From: Paenibacillus agilis
GTDB lineage: Bacteria; Bacillota; Bacilli; Paenibacillales; Paenibacillaceae
Reading direction: 5' to 3'
Assembly (NCBI RefSeq): GCF_007786455.1
Contig: NZ_VNJK01000002.1
Location: 124,001-188,000, forward strand
Length of the DNA stretch: 64,000 nt
Shown here: positions 28,559 through 40,723 of the stretch, piece after piece
How the letters are laid out: the number at the start of each line of letters is the position of its first letter
Numbering within the stretch: the first letter of the stretch is position 1
Position numbers and translations under genes: made by a program
The notes under the pieces: model-generated
What the model saw: only the letters and a program-made list of their open reading frames with translations
Told to the model about the DNA's origin: nothing
Databases searched by the model: none

Positions 28559-29344
28559 TTGACTCTACACTATAAAGAATATGGACATAAGCATGCTCCC
28601 CTGATGGTGTTTATTCATGGTGGCGGTGTAAGTGGATGGATGTGGAACAAGCAAATCGAGTATTTTAAACACTTTCACTGTATAGTTCCTGATATGCCAG
28701 AACAAGGGCAAAGCAGCGCAGACTACCCTTTCACAATCAATACCAGTGCAGAAAAAATGATTGCGTTAATCGAAGAAAAAGGGCAAGGAAAAGCAGTTAT
28801 AGTTATCGGCTTCTCTTTAGGAGCTCAAGTATTAATAGCTATGCTTGGCATGCGGCCAGACTTAATCCAATACGCCATGATAAATAGCGCTTTAGTAAAA
28901 CCTATCTCCTACGCAAAAATAATTACAAAATCTCTTGGGGTTATTCACCCTTTAACTAGAAACAAAACGTTTTCCAAGGTTCAGGCCAAGTCCATGTACA
29001 TAGATGCAGCTCTTTATAAAACCTACTACTATGAGAATTCCCGTATGAGCAAGGATACTCTATCTAGAATCCTGAACGAAAACATGTCTTTTACTATCCC
29101 AAAAAGCTTTGAGCGGGCTAGCGGTAATATACTAGTAACGGTTGGCGAGAAAGAAAAGAAAGTGATGAGAGACTCTATGATTGAAATCATAAATAGTAAC
29201 CATAAGTGTCGAGGCTTTGTATTTCCTAAAATGGGCCATGGTATTTCTTTAGCAAACCCTCAGTTTTTCAATCATGTAGTTGAAAAATGGATTCAACATG
29301 ATACCTTACCCCTATCGTCGACCGAATTTATTCGAACGAGTTAA
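28559..29344 (+). CDS. Alpha/beta hydrolase fold protein
   Basis: The 261-residue protein has the oxyanion motif FIHGGGVSGWMWNKQ, the nucleophile elbow GFSLGAQ (Ser86) and a late GHGISLANP with the likely catalytic His, so it is a serine hydrolase or peptidase of the alpha/beta fold; substrate unknown. I chose TTG 28559, eight bases after GAGG; the frame is open back to 28418, but those codons cross an extended -10 promoter (TGGTATAAT, 28520-28528). Codon use is clearly more AT-rich than its neighbours, and with nox it interrupts the minus-strand gene order, so transfer from elsewhere is possible. Confidence 0.8.
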   Translation: MTLHYKEYGHKHAPLMVFIHGGGVSGWMWNKQIEYFKHFHCIVPDMPEQGQSSADYPFTINTSAEKMIALIEEKGQGKAVIVIGFSLGAQVLIAMLGMRPDLIQYAMINSALVKPISYAKIITKSLGVIHPLTRNKTFSKVQAKSMYIDAALYKTYYYENSRMSKDTLSRILNENMSFTIPKSFERASGNILVTVGEKEKKVMRDSMIEIINSNHKCRGFVFPKMGHGISLANPQFFNHVVEKWIQHDTLPLSSTEFIRTS

Positions 29345-29397
29345 ATTAGTTAAATCGTCGGTCTCTCACTTTTACATACAACTACGTGCTGATTTAT

Positions 29398-29430
29398 AGC
29401 CATCCTATTCTCAGGATGGTTATTTTTATT
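29398..29430 (+). terminator. Terminator after the hydrolase gene
   Basis: AGCCATCCT (29398-29406) pairs with AGGATGGTT (29413-29421), then ATTTTTATT on the plus strand. Confidence 0.85.
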
Positions 29431-29517
29431 CCTCCGTAGCAGCATTCCATGATTGCTTCACTTATTTTCCTTGTTCTTTTTTTCACATATTGTTCACAAG
29501 TGTTATCAAAAACCCTA

Positions 29518-29545
29518 TTGAGAATCTTTTCACATGGTATATACT
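29518..29545 (+). promoter_or_regulatory. Promoter of the NADH oxidase gene
   Basis: TTGAGA (29518-29523), 16 bases, TATACT (29540-29545). Transcription from here would give a leader of about 150 bases before the nox ATG. Confidence 0.6.
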
Positions 29546-29562
29546 ATGGATATGAAAGAGGT

Positions 29563-29578
29563 TGTGATTATTATCACA
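29563..29578. promoter_or_regulatory. Rex- or Fnr-like operator
   Basis: TGTGATTATTATCACA is a perfect palindrome just downstream of the nox promoter. With flanks (TTGTGA-N6-TCACAT) it fits the Rex core TTGTGA-N6-TCACAA at 11 of 12 positions, and also the Fnr/Crp form TGTGA-N6-TCACA. Rex, an NADH/NAD+ sensor, is the more logical regulator of an NADH oxidase. A second inverted repeat, AGTGAA-N4-TTCACT, is at 29624-29639. Confidence 0.6.
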
Positions 29579-29704
29579 TGATTCACCTAGCAAGTAAGTT
29601 TTCATTTTTTATTTAGCTTTTTTAGTGAATGTTTTCACTTTCGCTATATGACTCCATTTATTAAAAATTAAACTATCTTATTCCCTTTAAGGAGGAATTC
29701 ACAT

Positions 29705-31045
29705 ATGAAAGTAGCCGTTATTGGTTGTACACACGCAGGAACAGCAGCAATTGTCGAGACAGCAAAGCGTTATCCAGAAGCTGAAATTACCGTTTATGAG
29801 CGTAATGATAATATTTCTTTCCTATCCTGCGGAATCGCACTATACGTCGGAGGAGTAGTGAAAGATGCACAAGGTCTCTTCTACTCTTCGCCAGAGAAGA
29901 TGAAAGAGCTTGGTGTTAAGATGCATATGCTGCACGATGTAACAGACATCGATATTGAAAACCACACGTTACATGTTCGCGATTTACAGACAGATGAGCA
30001 AAGAGAAGATACTTTCGATAAGCTTATCATTACTACAGGATCGTGGCCAATTGTACCTAAGTTCGAAGGCGTTGATTTGAACAATATTTTGCTCTGCAAA
30101 AACTACAATCACTCGAATACGATTATCGAGAAAGCAAAAGATGCTACAAACATCGTCGTGATCGGCGCTGGCTACATTGGTATCGAATTGGTTGAGGCTT
30201 TCGAAGAATCCGGCAAGCACGTAACACTCGTAGATATGGAAGATCGTATTATGCCGAAATATCTTGATCCTGAATTTACAGCACCAGTAGAAGCATCATT
30301 CCAGGAACGCGGCGTGAAGCTTGCACTTGGTGAAAAAGTGGAACGCTTCGAAGGTACAGATGGCAACGTAAGTGCAGTTGTGACAAATAAAGGCCGTTAT
30401 GATGCAGACCTCGTTATTTTGTGCATTGGCTTCAAACCTAATACAGAGTTGTTCCAAGGACAGTTGGAGATGCTTGATAACGGCGCAATCAAAGTCGATG
30501 CATACATGCGCGCAAGCCATCCTGACGTCATGGCTGCAGGGGACTGCTGTTCTGTCTTGTACAACCCTACAGGTGAACAAGTGTATATTCCACTTGCAAC
30601 AAATGCAGTTCGCATGGGTACAATCGCAGCTTGTAACTTAACCGAAAATCGCATGCGCTCGCTTGGCACGCAAGGAACATCGGGTATCAAAATTTACGAG
30701 CATCATATTGCTTCGACTGGTCTAACAGAGGCTGCAGCTGAACAGCTTGGCATGAACGTAGCAACGAGCACATTAGTAGATACGTATCGTCCAACGTTCA
30801 TGCCGACGGCTGAACCATTGACTTTGAAAGTCGTATACGAAGCTGATACACGTCGTATCTTAGGCGCTCAGCTCGCTTCGACCATTGATTTAACACCGGC
30901 GATTAATACGATGTCGGTATGTATTCAAAATAATATGACTATGGATGAGCTAGCTGTGGTCGACTTCTTCTTCCAACCGCACTTCAATAAACCATGGAAC
31001 TACTTGAACGCTGTAGCTCTTCAAACTTGGAATGAAGCTCATTAA
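29705..31045 (+). CDS. nox: H2O-forming NADH oxidase (NoxE / CoA-disulfide reductase-like flavoprotein)
   Basis: A two-dinucleotide-fold FAD enzyme (446 residues). Residues 1-45 give MKVAVIGCTHAGTAAI and NISFLSCGIALYVGG with redox-active Cys42; TTGSWPIVP and VVIGAGYIGIELVEAF are the second nucleotide site; AAGDC and a C-terminal dimer domain (TSGIKIYEHHIASTGLTE ... PHFNKPWNYLN) follow. The sequence strongly resembles lactic-acid-bacterial NADH oxidases that reduce O2 to water through a Cys-sulfenic acid. It would lower NADH and oxygen in the cytoplasm. It is monocistronic, with GGAGG upstream and the operator above. Confidence 0.92.
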   Translation: MKVAVIGCTHAGTAAIVETAKRYPEAEITVYERNDNISFLSCGIALYVGGVVKDAQGLFYSSPEKMKELGVKMHMLHDVTDIDIENHTLHVRDLQTDEQREDTFDKLIITTGSWPIVPKFEGVDLNNILLCKNYNHSNTIIEKAKDATNIVVIGAGYIGIELVEAFEESGKHVTLVDMEDRIMPKYLDPEFTAPVEASFQERGVKLALGEKVERFEGTDGNVSAVVTNKGRYDADLVILCIGFKPNTELFQGQLEMLDNGAIKVDAYMRASHPDVMAAGDCCSVLYNPTGEQVYIPLATNAVRMGTIAACNLTENRMRSLGTQGTSGIKIYEHHIASTGLTEAAAEQLGMNVATSTLVDTYRPTFMPTAEPLTLKVVYEADTRRILGAQLASTIDLTPAINTMSVCIQNNMTMDELAVVDFFFQPHFNKPWNYLNAVALQTWNEAH

Positions 31046-31110
31046 TCGATTAGCTCTACTACATGCTATCTGTAAACACTCTAATGCTTCCCACCCCATT
31101 TATATATAAC

Positions 31111-31151
31111 AAAAGAGGCTGCCTATCCTAATTGGATAAGGCAGCCTCTTT
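31111..31151. terminator. Bidirectional terminator between nox and atpC
   Basis: AGAGGCTGCCTATCC (31114-31128) pairs with GGATAAGGCAGCCTCT (31134-31149, one bulge), with A-rich and T-rich flanks. It serves nox on plus and the atp operon on minus; the genes converge here. Confidence 0.9.
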
Positions 31152-31155
31152 ATGA

Positions 31156-31569
31156 TTATCGGTTCTCCGATACTTTAAGACGCGCAATTGCACGTTGAAG
31201 CGACAGTTCCGCACGACGGAAGTCAACATGATCCTGCTTACTGCGATCTGCCATCGAAATACGCTGCTCCGCACGAGACTTGGAAGCCTTCGCACGATCT
31301 ACGTCGATATTTTCAGGCAATTCTGCACTTTCTGCCAGCAAGACCACTTTATCCTTGCGTACTTCCAAGAAGCCGCCATGAACAGCTACAAAATGCTCTG
31401 TACCGTTCACTTTGATCTTCATTGGAGCGATCTGAAGTGGTGTGACCATCGGAATATGCCCAGCTAAGATGCCAAGCTCCCCTTCAACGCCTTTCACGCT
31501 GATGCTGTTCACTTCCTGCGCAAATACTTTGCGCTCAGGAGTGACAATCTCCAACATAAAGGTGCTCAA
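31156..31569 (-). CDS. atpC: ATP synthase F1 epsilon subunit
   Basis: Central-stalk subunit that can inhibit ATP hydrolysis. The 137 residues show the beta-sandwich N-domain (MLEIVTPERKVFAQEV, GELGILAGHIPMVTPL) and a helical C-domain ending RAIARLKVSENR. The start is TTG, eight bases after GGAGG. Last gene of the atp operon, followed by the shared terminator. Confidence 0.97.
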   Translation of the reverse strand: MSTFMLEIVTPERKVFAQEVNSISVKGVEGELGILAGHIPMVTPLQIAPMKIKVNGTEHFVAVHGGFLEVRKDKVVLLAESAELPENIDVDRAKASKSRAEQRISMADRSKQDHVDFRRAELSLQRAIARLKVSENR

Positions 31570-31637
31570 ATGTGGTTCCTCCTTCCGTTCCGAACTTCGT
31601 TAGATGAAGATTCGGACCGTATCACATCAAGCTGCTA

Positions 31638-33071
<1,434 letters not shown>

Positions 33072-33078
33072 TTATCCA

Positions 33079-33954
33079 TTAAGCCTGAGCACTCGCTCCT
33101 GCTACGATTTCGGAAATTTCTTGCGTAATAGCCGCTTGGCGCGCACGGTTGTATGTCAGTGTTAATGAAGAAATCATCTTCGTTGCATTCTTCGTCGCAC
33201 TGCCCATCGCCGTCATTTGCGCACCGAACTCACTCGCTTTCGCGTCGAGTACTGCGCTATAGATAAGCGTTTCTGCGTACTTCGGCAGCAAGTGAGCCAA
33301 CACTGTATCCGCATCTGGCTCATACTCGTAGGTTGCCGTAGCTTGCACCGCTTTAGCGCCGCTTACAGCGTTATCTTCTAGCGGAAGCAAACGCTTTTCA
33401 ACCGGAGTTTGCGTAATCGCATTGATGAACTCGTTGTAGAACAGATTCAATTCATCGTATTGACCTTCTTCAAAATATTGAACCGCTTTGTAGGCGATAG
33501 TTTTGATGTCGGCAAACGTCGGTGAATCTGGTACTTCCGTAACATCTTCTACGATTGGCAATCCTCTGCGGCGGAAATAATCACGGCCTTTGCGTCCAAT
33601 AACAAACAACGCGTACTCATCCGTCGAACGATGGCGCTCTGCAATCGTATCCATCAGCTTACGAATGACGTTGGCGTTGTAACCGCCTTTCAATCCGCGA
33701 TCTGATGTAATGATGAGATAGCCCGTCTTCTTGATAGGACGCTTCACTAGCATTGGATGCTGAGCATTTTGCGTACCTGCCGCGATGCTGTTCACAACTT
33801 CTTTCAGCTTTTCTGCATAAGGACGAGCCGCTTGCGCAGCTTCCTGTGCACGACGAAGCTTAGCAGCTGCAACCATTTCCATCGCTTTCGTGATTTGTTT
33901 CGTGCTCTGAACGCTCTTAATTTGGCGCTTTATTTCGAGCATACCTTTAGCCAC
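33079..33954 (-). CDS. atpG: ATP synthase F1 gamma subunit
   Basis: Rotor subunit (291 residues) with the two terminal coiled-coil helices: IKRQIKSVQSTKQITKAMEMVAA at the start and FGAQMTAMGSATKNATKMI with LTLTYNRARQAAITQEI at the end. GTG start after AGGTGA; an ATG four codons on is an alternative. Confidence 0.97.
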   Translation of the reverse strand: MAKGMLEIKRQIKSVQSTKQITKAMEMVAAAKLRRAQEAAQAARPYAEKLKEVVNSIAAGTQNAQHPMLVKRPIKKTGYLIITSDRGLKGGYNANVIRKLMDTIAERHRSTDEYALFVIGRKGRDYFRRRGLPIVEDVTEVPDSPTFADIKTIAYKAVQYFEEGQYDELNLFYNEFINAITQTPVEKRLLPLEDNAVSGAKAVQATATYEYEPDADTVLAHLLPKYAETLIYSAVLDAKASEFGAQMTAMGSATKNATKMISSLTLTYNRARQAAITQEISEIVAGASAQA

Positions 33955-34063
33955 TTACGTTTCACCTGCCTTATCAGCTCTGCCCGAGACAGAGCTTGCT
34001 TCTTCGCTTGAACGTGGTGAACCGGGACGCAGCAATGCGCACCCGGTTACCCTTTATATTTCA

Positions 34064-36155
<2,092 letters not shown>

Positions 36156-36159
<4 letters not shown>

Positions 36160-36641
36160 TGTTTGCCTCCTACCTCATTCAGGTATTCGTCAACCAATTG
36201 AGCTTGGTCCTTCTCATCGACTTGCTTCTTCAACAATTTGGAAGCGATTGCGACAGACAAGCTGCCAACTTCTTGACGAAGCTCATCAACTGCCTTGTTC
36301 TTCTCATTCTCGATGTCACGTGCTGCTTCATCTTTGAGACGAACAGTTTCTTGCTTAGCTTTGTCAATGATCTCGTCAGCTTGACGAACAGACGTCTGCT
36401 TCGCTTGCTCAATAATATCGTACGCTTCTTTGCGAGCTGTAGAGAGAGCTTCTTTCTGCTCTTCCACATACGCTTGAGCTTGTGTACGGCTTGTTGCTGC
36501 ATCATCCATTTGCTGTTTAACCAACAGACGACGCTTTTCCATTACTTCTAGCAATGGCTTAAACGCATATTTCTGGAGTAGCACATATAGAATAAGGAAA
36601 CCCAGAATTGCAAACACGAAATTCTCCCAAATAAACGCCAC
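36156..36641 (-). CDS. atpF: ATP synthase Fo b subunit
   Basis: Peripheral-stalk subunit (161 residues): one membrane helix (about residues 4-24, FVFAILGFLILYVLLQKYAF) and a long charged coiled coil. GTG 36641 is taken because AAGGAG lies eight bases upstream; a GTG nine bases earlier sits too close to that site. Confidence 0.96.
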
Positions 36642-36737
36642 TACAGTCACTCCTTTCCGGTAACCTCACTTACAGGTCCTAACAAAACGAAGGCGCGGAT
36701 GGCATCGGCCTTCCCCGCCAAACCGTCTGACTATGAA

Positions 36738-36956
<219 letters not shown>

Positions 36957-37054
36957 TTACATCCTCCTTAGAACTGGTTAATAGTTTTGAAATAATAATT
37001 AGTAGAACATTCCTTACCTTCGTTATTCTCGAGGTGAGTCATAACTTCTAGTTC

Positions 37055-37831
37055 TTAATGTTCCTCATGAATCGAAGCTTGAGCGATGTATACCATCGTC
37101 AGCATCGTGAAGATAAACGCCTGCAATCCACCGACAAACAAACTGAAACCTTGCCATGCTGCAGTGAAAGGAAGACCGAAGATACCAGCTTTGATAAGCG
37201 TCGATAGAATAACTTCCCCTGCAAAGATATTCGCGAACAAACGAATACCAAGCGCTACTGGCTTCGCCAAGTTCTCCACGATATTAAGTGGGAGGAAGAT
37301 TGGGAATGGCTCAATGTAGTGCTTCAGATAATGCTTGCGGTTGTGCTTCAAACCTAGATAGTTCACCAGGATGAAAATCACGGTTGCTAGTCCCATGGTA
37401 ACCGCGATATCTGCCGTTGGAGATTTCCACCAGAGCAATTGAATATGCTCACCTTCGCCAAGTGCGTCAAACGCTGCTTGGTTAGTAGCCAAAATCTCGT
37501 AACCAAATATCGATGTTGGTCCATGTGGTTCTGTAATAATTGCAAATGGCAATCCTAGTATGTTGGAAACGAAGATAAATAGCATAAGGGTCATACATAA
37601 AGATATGTATCCCAGACCTTTCTTCAAATCCATTGTACTGCCGATAATGCCTTGTACGAATTCGACAAGCCATTCCATGAAATTCTGCATACGTGTAGGA
37701 TTGTCAATCGACAAGTTTCGGACAGCCACGCGTGCTAGGACAAACACGATGAGACCGGAAATGAGGAGCATACCTATTGTTGATAGGTCAAAGTTTATCC
37801 CCCAAATCTGAATTATTGGAGCAAAATGCAT
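37055..37831 (-). CDS. atpB: ATP synthase Fo a subunit
   Basis: Channel-forming stator subunit (258 residues, about six helices). NIVENLAKPVALGIRLFANIFAGEVIL contains the essential Arg, and GLQAFIFTMLTMVYIAQA the C-terminal proton path. Normal length. Confidence 0.98.
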   Translation of the reverse strand: MHFAPIIQIWGINFDLSTIGMLLISGLIVFVLARVAVRNLSIDNPTRMQNFMEWLVEFVQGIIGSTMDLKKGLGYISLCMTLMLFIFVSNILGLPFAIITEPHGPTSIFGYEILATNQAAFDALGEGEHIQLLWWKSPTADIAVTMGLATVIFILVNYLGLKHNRKHYLKHYIEPFPIFLPLNIVENLAKPVALGIRLFANIFAGEVILSTLIKAGIFGLPFTAAWQGFSLFVGGLQAFIFTMLTMVYIAQASIHEEH

Positions 37832-37858
37832 GTAATGTGTTCACCCCTTTCCATAGCT

Positions 37859-38233
37859 TTATTTATTTTTAGATGCTACTGAAATAGCGACAACCAAGAT
37901 TATGAGCTGCGATAAAAACAACCCGATAATTGTCGACATAAGGGATATCTGTTCAAACTTCACTGCGATCATAACGACCAACAGCGAGATGCACATTCTT
38001 GTGAGCAGGCCGAAATTAACTCGTCCTTTCTCTTGATTGGCCGCCATTTCCGACAGACGCATAACCTTCATGGCCAAATTGCGCACTGTAAGCAAACCTG
38101 CGACCAAGCCTAGTGCTAGACCAGCCACTAAGGGCCGATGTTCGGGTAAGAACGCCCATGCGAACAGCGCTGCTGACATCAGTAGAAACACTGTTCTAGT
38201 AGCTGCGTTCACAATGGAAGATAATTCACTCAT
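37859..38233 (-). CDS. atpI: ATP synthase subunit I (AtpI)
   Basis: Four-helix membrane protein (124 residues) with polar middle KVMRLSEMAANQEKGRVNFG. The AtpI family helps assemble the c-ring and, with AtpZ, has been linked to divalent cation transport. It overlaps atpZ by eight bases and precedes atpB. Confidence 0.9.
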   Translation of the reverse strand: MSELSSIVNAATRTVFLLMSAALFAWAFLPEHRPLVAGLALGLVAGLLTVRNLAMKVMRLSEMAANQEKGRVNFGLLTRMCISLLVVMIAVKFEQISLMSTIIGLFLSQLIILVVAISVASKNK

Positions 38234-38459
38234 TTTGTTCCCCCATGAACTTTGTCACATAGTAGATGATATGAATCACCCCGGTCACAAATCCGATAAT
38301 GACACCAAGGCCAATCCAGATTCTAGGACCCTCCCATTCTTGCCTCAGCCAGCTCCCTATCAAGTATCCAACAAGAATATACAAAATAAGGGTAACGCCT
38401 GCGCCGCCGATAGCAAGAGCAGTCCGCCATGTGCTCTCGTTATGATTACTAGGTTTCAT
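38226..38459 (-). CDS. atpZ: AtpZ/AtpI family small membrane protein
   Basis: A two-helix protein of 77 residues (TALAIGGAGVTLILYILVGY, then GPRIWIGLGVIIGFVTGVIH). It matches the F0F1-ATPase subunit family PF09527 (AtpZ) that heads many Bacilli atp operons. It is the first gene of the operon. The predicted transcription start is only about 12 bases before its ATG, with GGGAA as a short ribosome site. Confidence 0.85.
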   Translation of the reverse strand: MKPSNHNESTWRTALAIGGAGVTLILYILVGYLIGSWLRQEWEGPRIWIGLGVIIGFVTGVIHIIYYVTKFMGEQNE

Positions 38460-38477
38460 AGGCTATAATTCCCATTC

Positions 38478-38507
38478 ATTTTACTTAATACTATAAGAAC
38501 TTGTCAA
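38478..38507 (-). promoter_or_regulatory. Promoter of the atp operon
   Basis: TTGACA (38507-38502), 18 bases, TAAAAT (38483-38478) directly before atpZ. Confidence 0.75.
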
Positions 38508-38552
38508 CGAATGTTAGCCAGATTTTGCCACGTTTTGTAGACAACTGTCCAA

Positions 38553-38591
38553 ACTGTACGGCTTGTACGACTCTCGCACAAACCGTACAGT
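38553..38591 (-). terminator. Hairpin between wecB and the atp promoter
   Basis: ACTGTACGG (38553-38561) and CCGTACAGT (38583-38591) are perfect 9-bp arms, with an inner TTGT/ACAA pair. The minus strand continues TTTGGACAG, so this is a weak terminator or an operator-like repeat about 45 bases upstream of the atp -35 box. Confidence 0.4.
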
Positions 38592-38635
38592 ACTACTGTA
38601 TGCTGAACCGTTTTTAAAGAGAAGAGCCTATCGCA

Positions 38636-39790
38636 TTAAATTGTGAACTTTGTGTGAAATGGCTCAGGTCTTTCTTCGTTTATACCGAAGCTGTGAAGAA
38701 TCGCACTGACAATTCTCGCAGAAGCTTTGCCATCACCATACGGATTTGCCGCTTGGCTCATGCGCTCATAAGTAGCAGAATCTTCAAGCAACGCCTTCGT
38801 ACGCGCGTAAACCTGCTCTTCTTCGGTACCTACCAACTCTAATGTACCAGCTTCGATTCCTTCAGGACGCTCTGTCGTATCTCGCAATACAAGTACAGGA
38901 ACACCGAATGACGGCGCTTCTTCCTGCATACCACCGGAATCTGTCAGAATCAAATGCGTATGCGGATAGATATTGTGGAAGTCCACCACATCCAATGGCT
39001 CAATAAGCTTAATACGCGGATGATCACCCAACATTTCATGAGCTGGTTCACGCACAGCAGGGCTTGGATGTACCGGATAAACGATAGCAATATCTTCGAA
39101 TTCATCTGCAATGCGACGTACAGCACGGAAAATATTACGGTGCGGTTCACCTTGCGACTCGCGGCGATGCGCAGTCATTAGAATAAGGCGCTTACCCTTC
39201 GCCCAATCTAGCACTTCATGCTCATAATCATCCCGTACTGTATATTGAAACACATCTGTTGCCGTGTTGCCTGTGACATAAATCGATGATTCTGATTTGT
39301 TTTCTTTGCGTAGGTTGCCAGCCGACCAATCTGTTGGGGCAAAATGTAAGTCAGCCATAACGCCAGTCAACTGACGGTTCATCTCCTCAGGATAAGGAGA
39401 CATTTTATTCCAAGTACGCAACCCAGCTTCAACATGACCAATTTTGATCTGCTGCATGAATGACGCATAGCTTGCCAAGAATGTCGTCAACGTATCTCCA
39501 TGAACAAGCACGATATCCGGCTTTGCTTCACGAAGTACTGGCTCAAGACCTTGAAGAACTCGAATGGAAATGTCATTTAAAGATTGCTGCTTCTGCATAA
39601 TGTCTAAATCATAATCCGGCGTAATCTTGAATACTTCAAGCACCTGGTCAAGCATTTGACGATGCTGAGCCGTTACGCACACGATAGACTCAATATGCTC
39701 TGGATGCTTTTGCAGTTCCAAAATCAATGGAGCCATCTTAATCGCTTCCGGTCGAACACCGAATACCGTCATGACTTTAATTTTGCTCAT
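38636..39790 (-). CDS. mnaA: UDP-N-acetylglucosamine 2-epimerase (non-hydrolysing)
   Basis: Converts UDP-GlcNAc to UDP-ManNAc, the donor for TagA and for the ManNAc units that CsaB pyruvylates. The 384-residue protein starts KIKVMTVFGVRPEAIKMAPL and has VCVTAQHRQMLDQ, VHGDTLTTFLASYASF, HVEAGLRTW, PEEMNRQLTG and TDSGGMQEEAPSFGVPVLVLR, with TERPEGIEAGT, the full WecB/MnaA signature. GGAGG precedes the ATG. It sits between upp and atpZ, an insertion relative to B. subtilis. Confidence 0.96.
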   Translation of the reverse strand: MSKIKVMTVFGVRPEAIKMAPLILELQKHPEHIESIVCVTAQHRQMLDQVLEVFKITPDYDLDIMQKQQSLNDISIRVLQGLEPVLREAKPDIVLVHGDTLTTFLASYASFMQQIKIGHVEAGLRTWNKMSPYPEEMNRQLTGVMADLHFAPTDWSAGNLRKENKSESSIYVTGNTATDVFQYTVRDDYEHEVLDWAKGKRLILMTAHRRESQGEPHRNIFRAVRRIADEFEDIAIVYPVHPSPAVREPAHEMLGDHPRIKLIEPLDVVDFHNIYPHTHLILTDSGGMQEEAPSFGVPVLVLRDTTERPEGIEAGTLELVGTEEEQVYARTKALLEDSATYERMSQAANPYGDGKASARIVSAILHSFGINEERPEPFHTKFTI

Positions 39791-39863
39791 AGGTCAATCC
39801 TCCGATATATATCATCATGAATGTAAGCGGCAGCCTATTCGGCATGCCGCTTTGTCTAGTTTA

Positions 39864-40493
39864 TTACTTTGTGCCAAACAAGCGATCTCCTGCATCACCA
39901 AGACCAGGTACAATGTAGCCATGATCATCAAGCTTCTCATCAAGAGCAGCCAAGTAGATATCTACATCAGGATGCGCTTCTTGAACAGCTTGTACACCTT
40001 CAGGAGCAGCAATCAAGCACATAAGCTTAATTTGCGTGCAATCACGCTTCTTCAAAGAGTCGATAGCTGCAATAGCAGATCCACCTGTTGCCAACATCGG
40101 ATCGATAACGATCAGCTGACGCTCTTGTACATCTGTAGGCAACTTCGTGTAGTACTCAACTGGCTGCATCGTTTCAGGGTCGCGGAATAGACCTACGTGG
40201 CCAATTTTCGCACCTGGAATTAGCTTAACGACACCTTCTACCATGCCAAGGCCAGCACGCAAGATCGGAATCAAGCCAAGCATTCTTCCCGCTACAATTT
40301 TAGCTTCTGTCTTCGCTACGGGTGTCTCAACAATCGTTGTCTGCAATGGAAGATTACGCGTAATCTCATATGCCATCAATGTTGCAACTTCATCAACCAG
40401 TTCACGGAAATCTTTTGTCGATGTTTTTTTGTCACGAATCAATGTTACTTTGTGCTGAATTAATGGATGATCACAAATGACCAGTTTGCTCAT
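39864..40493 (-). CDS. upp: Uracil phosphoribosyltransferase
   Basis: Salvages uracil with PRPP to [48 protein letters not shown] and the PRPP loop [12 protein letters not shown] (209 residues) identify it. ATG 40493 lies 12 bases after GGAGG; seven further upstream codons read from a TTG and are not family-like. upp next to the atp operon and glyA is the B. subtilis arrangement. Confidence 0.97.
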   Translation of the reverse strand: MSKLVICDHPLIQHKVTLIRDKKTSTKDFRELVDEVATLMAYEITRNLPLQTTIVETPVAKTEAKIVAGRMLGLIPILRAGLGMVEGVVKLIPGAKIGHVGLFRDPETMQPVEYYTKLPTDVQERQLIVIDPMLATGGSAIAAIDSLKKRDCTQIKLMCLIAAPEGVQAVQEAHPDVDIYLAALDEKLDDHGYIVPGLGDAGDRLFGTK

Positions 40494-40723
40494 AATAAAT
40501 AGTTCCCTCCGCAATTTACTCTCATCGTTGAATGCAAACAGTTACATTACACTCGTCCGTCTTCAAACAGCCTTTATTATAACATTTTTACCTATTGACT
40601 GCACGTTAAAGAGCCTCCCATTTCTTAGTCCGCTCACATTTTCATAGGATGCACAATTGAAGCTTACCCTATTTGCTACTCGACCTTCCGTGACAGATTA
40701 CATATCGCTATAAAAAACGATAA

